DNA of 6,414 nucleotides from positions 1 through 6,414 of the forward strand of contig JAEDMD010000114.1 of assembly GCA_016303195.1 (NCBI GenBank). Direction: 5' to 3'. Shown here in pieces: positions 5,305-6,414 of this stretch. Below the pieces are notes generated by a model. The model did no database searches. It was not told the origin of the DNA and was given only the letters and a program-made list of their open reading frames with translations. The position numbers and the translations under genes were made by a program. The DNA comes from Oscillospiraceae bacterium. GTDB taxonomy: Bacteria > Bacillota > Clostridia > Oscillospirales > Ruminococcaceae. Positions within the stretch are counted from its first letter, which is position 1, and each line of letters starts with the position of its first letter.

Positions 5305-6336
5305 ATGGACAGGATAGGAAATACAGCTTTTTTACTTGATAGCTTTACGGATTCACGGATAAAGCAAGGCGTGAAGCGTTCATCAGTTCATCATGAACTT
5401 CTCAGACGGGCAATGGCAATACTTGAAAACGCTTCCCCTGAGTACGCAATAACTATTATGCCAATGATGAAATATATGCTTCATGTTGTCAAAAAACCTG
5501 ACCGAAAAGGTGACTTTGAAAAAGGCATGGGACGGCATTACTATTGTTCCATCGACCTTATCGGAAACAAAGTCTCCCCTGTTTGCGGATATTATAAAAA
5601 TGCTCTCGGTCATTTTGGAAAAAGCGCCCGTTCCATGTTGGAGGAGGATCACACAATGGCACTGACCATGTACAGCGCAGGTTTTATCAGGCAGGCTTCG
5701 GGATATCTCGCTCGTGCCGTTCATATGCTATGCGATATATGCTGTCTCCCCCATGCATCGGCAATGACCTATTTCAGCCCCAACGGCAGACTTCACCACG
5801 CTTATGAAAAAGCCGCTTCCTATATCTATCCGCAAATGATGGATACAGAATTTGCCGATATACCGCCGTATTTCACTGACCGTCACAGCTTTGCGAATGA
5901 CCTTAACATAATCGCTGAAACTATCCGTTCAGAGCTTCCTGATTTTTATTCCGACCCTGTAAATAATATCATCACACGACTCATGGATGCCGAATACCAC
6001 ACAGCCGCACTTCTGAAACGTTTTGCTGAGGATGTAAGCCTTTCCCCCGAAAAAGCCCGTTATATCACCGATGGAATGAAATTACAGCCCTTTTCATCAA
6101 GTGCATCTGCTCTGACTGTTCGTGTCACAGAAAATGGTCTCATTCTCACTTCTGACGGTATTACACTGACTCATAATTTCGGAGGAAGCGGAAAATACTT
6201 CTCAGCCGCCCATAGAAAAAACGGCTCGTTTACGATCTCGCCTGCAAGATGCATCAGCGACAAGGTTCTCACAAACGGTGCTTTTAAGCCATTTGATCCA
6301 CGCAATAAACAGCAGTTTTACCGAATTTCAAATTAA
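5305..6336 (+). CDS. Zinc-dependent phospholipase C-like protein without signal peptide (343 aa)
   Basis: Residues about 20-245 resemble the zinc-dependent phospholipase C fold, a helical bundle holding three zinc ions that cleaves phospholipid head groups. The signature is 'ARAVHMLCDICCLPHA' followed by 'HHAYEKA': His140, Asp144, His150, His164 and Glu168 have the spacing (4, 6, 14, 4) of ligands His118, Asp122, His128, His142 and Glu146 in Bacillus cereus PC-PLC as I recall it. His29 ('HHELLRRAMAIL') and His78 ('GRHYY') probably match His11 and His69. No signal peptide is seen, so the N-terminal Trp that helps bind zinc in the secreted enzymes is absent, and the equivalent of Asp55 is unclear. 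Residues about 265-343 form an extra beta-rich tail ending 'QQFYRIS', loosely like a beta-trefoil repeat. The AAAGGA ribosome site (5289-5294) fits the ATG at 5305. Substrate and catalytic activity are unknown. Confidence 0.72.
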   Translation: MDRIGNTAFLLDSFTDSRIKQGVKRSSVHHELLRRAMAILENASPEYAITIMPMMKYMLHVVKKPDRKGDFEKGMGRHYYCSIDLIGNKVSPVCGYYKNALGHFGKSARSMLEEDHTMALTMYSAGFIRQASGYLARAVHMLCDICCLPHASAMTYFSPNGRLHHAYEKAASYIYPQMMDTEFADIPPYFTDRHSFANDLNIIAETIRSELPDFYSDPVNNIITRLMDAEYHTAALLKRFAEDVSLSPEKARYITDGMKLQPFSSSASALTVRVTENGLILTSDGITLTHNFGGSGKYFSAAHRKNGSFTISPARCISDKVLTNGAFKPFDPRNKQQFYRISN

Positions 6337-6414
6337 AGCAATTATATAAATAACCTGCCTTTTAAGGGCGGTACTCTTATAGAAGATTTTACACGTGATA
6401 TTGAGGGAAACCCT
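6337..6414. other. Non-coding tail at the right edge
   Basis: No complete gene is present. GCCTTTTAAGGGC near 6357-6369 can form a weak hairpin but has no T-run, so it is not a convincing terminator for the upstream gene. Short frames on both strands stay open to the edge (for example minus-strand '..SSIRVPPLKGRLFI' ending in a TAA near 6345), so the end of a convergent gene from the right cannot be excluded. Confidence 0.3.

Overview
The window looks like a piece of a Clostridia chromosome, most likely Ruminococcus or a near relative in the Oscillospiraceae. This rests on the style of the proteins (GuaA, PnuC, the integrase/excisionase pair), the strong AGGAGG-type ribosome binding sites, the consensus sigma-A promoters and a GC content of roughly 40-50%. 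The genus is an inference from remembered protein style, not from a search.

Left part (1 to about 2710) is the end of an integrated mobile element. A tyrosine integrase (minus strand, running off the left edge) overlaps by one base with a small excisionase-like DNA-binding protein. Diverging from these is a two-gene operon: an unrecognised, acidic, low-GC protein (from a TTG start at 1511) and an Xre/cI-type regulator. The space between the two operons (1279-1510) is a compact control region: two consensus promoters face away from each other, and four copies of an 18-bp dyad (consensus CTAAACA-N4-TGTTTAG) lie on or beside them. The simplest model is that the Xre protein represses both operons, keeping the element quiet and autoregulating itself together with the unknown gene.

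About 110 bp after the regulator comes the 3' end of guaA. This gap carries a tandem 9-bp repeat at 11-bp pitch, like arm-type integrase sites, and a dyad. The element was therefore probably inserted at the 3' end of guaA, although the other end lies outside the window and the junction cannot be proved here.

Right part (2712-6414) is chromosomal housekeeping sequence. guaA (GMP synthase) and pnuC (nicotinamide riboside/mononucleotide uptake) are on the minus strand, each with its own promoter. pnuC has a leader with a strong intrinsic terminator just before its ribosome binding site, plus a possible alternative stem and pseudoknot, so its transcription is probably attenuated. Back-to-back with the pnuC promoter is a plus-strand gene for a protein with the zinc-binding signature of zinc-dependent phospholipase C. 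It has no signal peptide and carries an extra C-terminal domain. The last 78 bases hold no complete gene.
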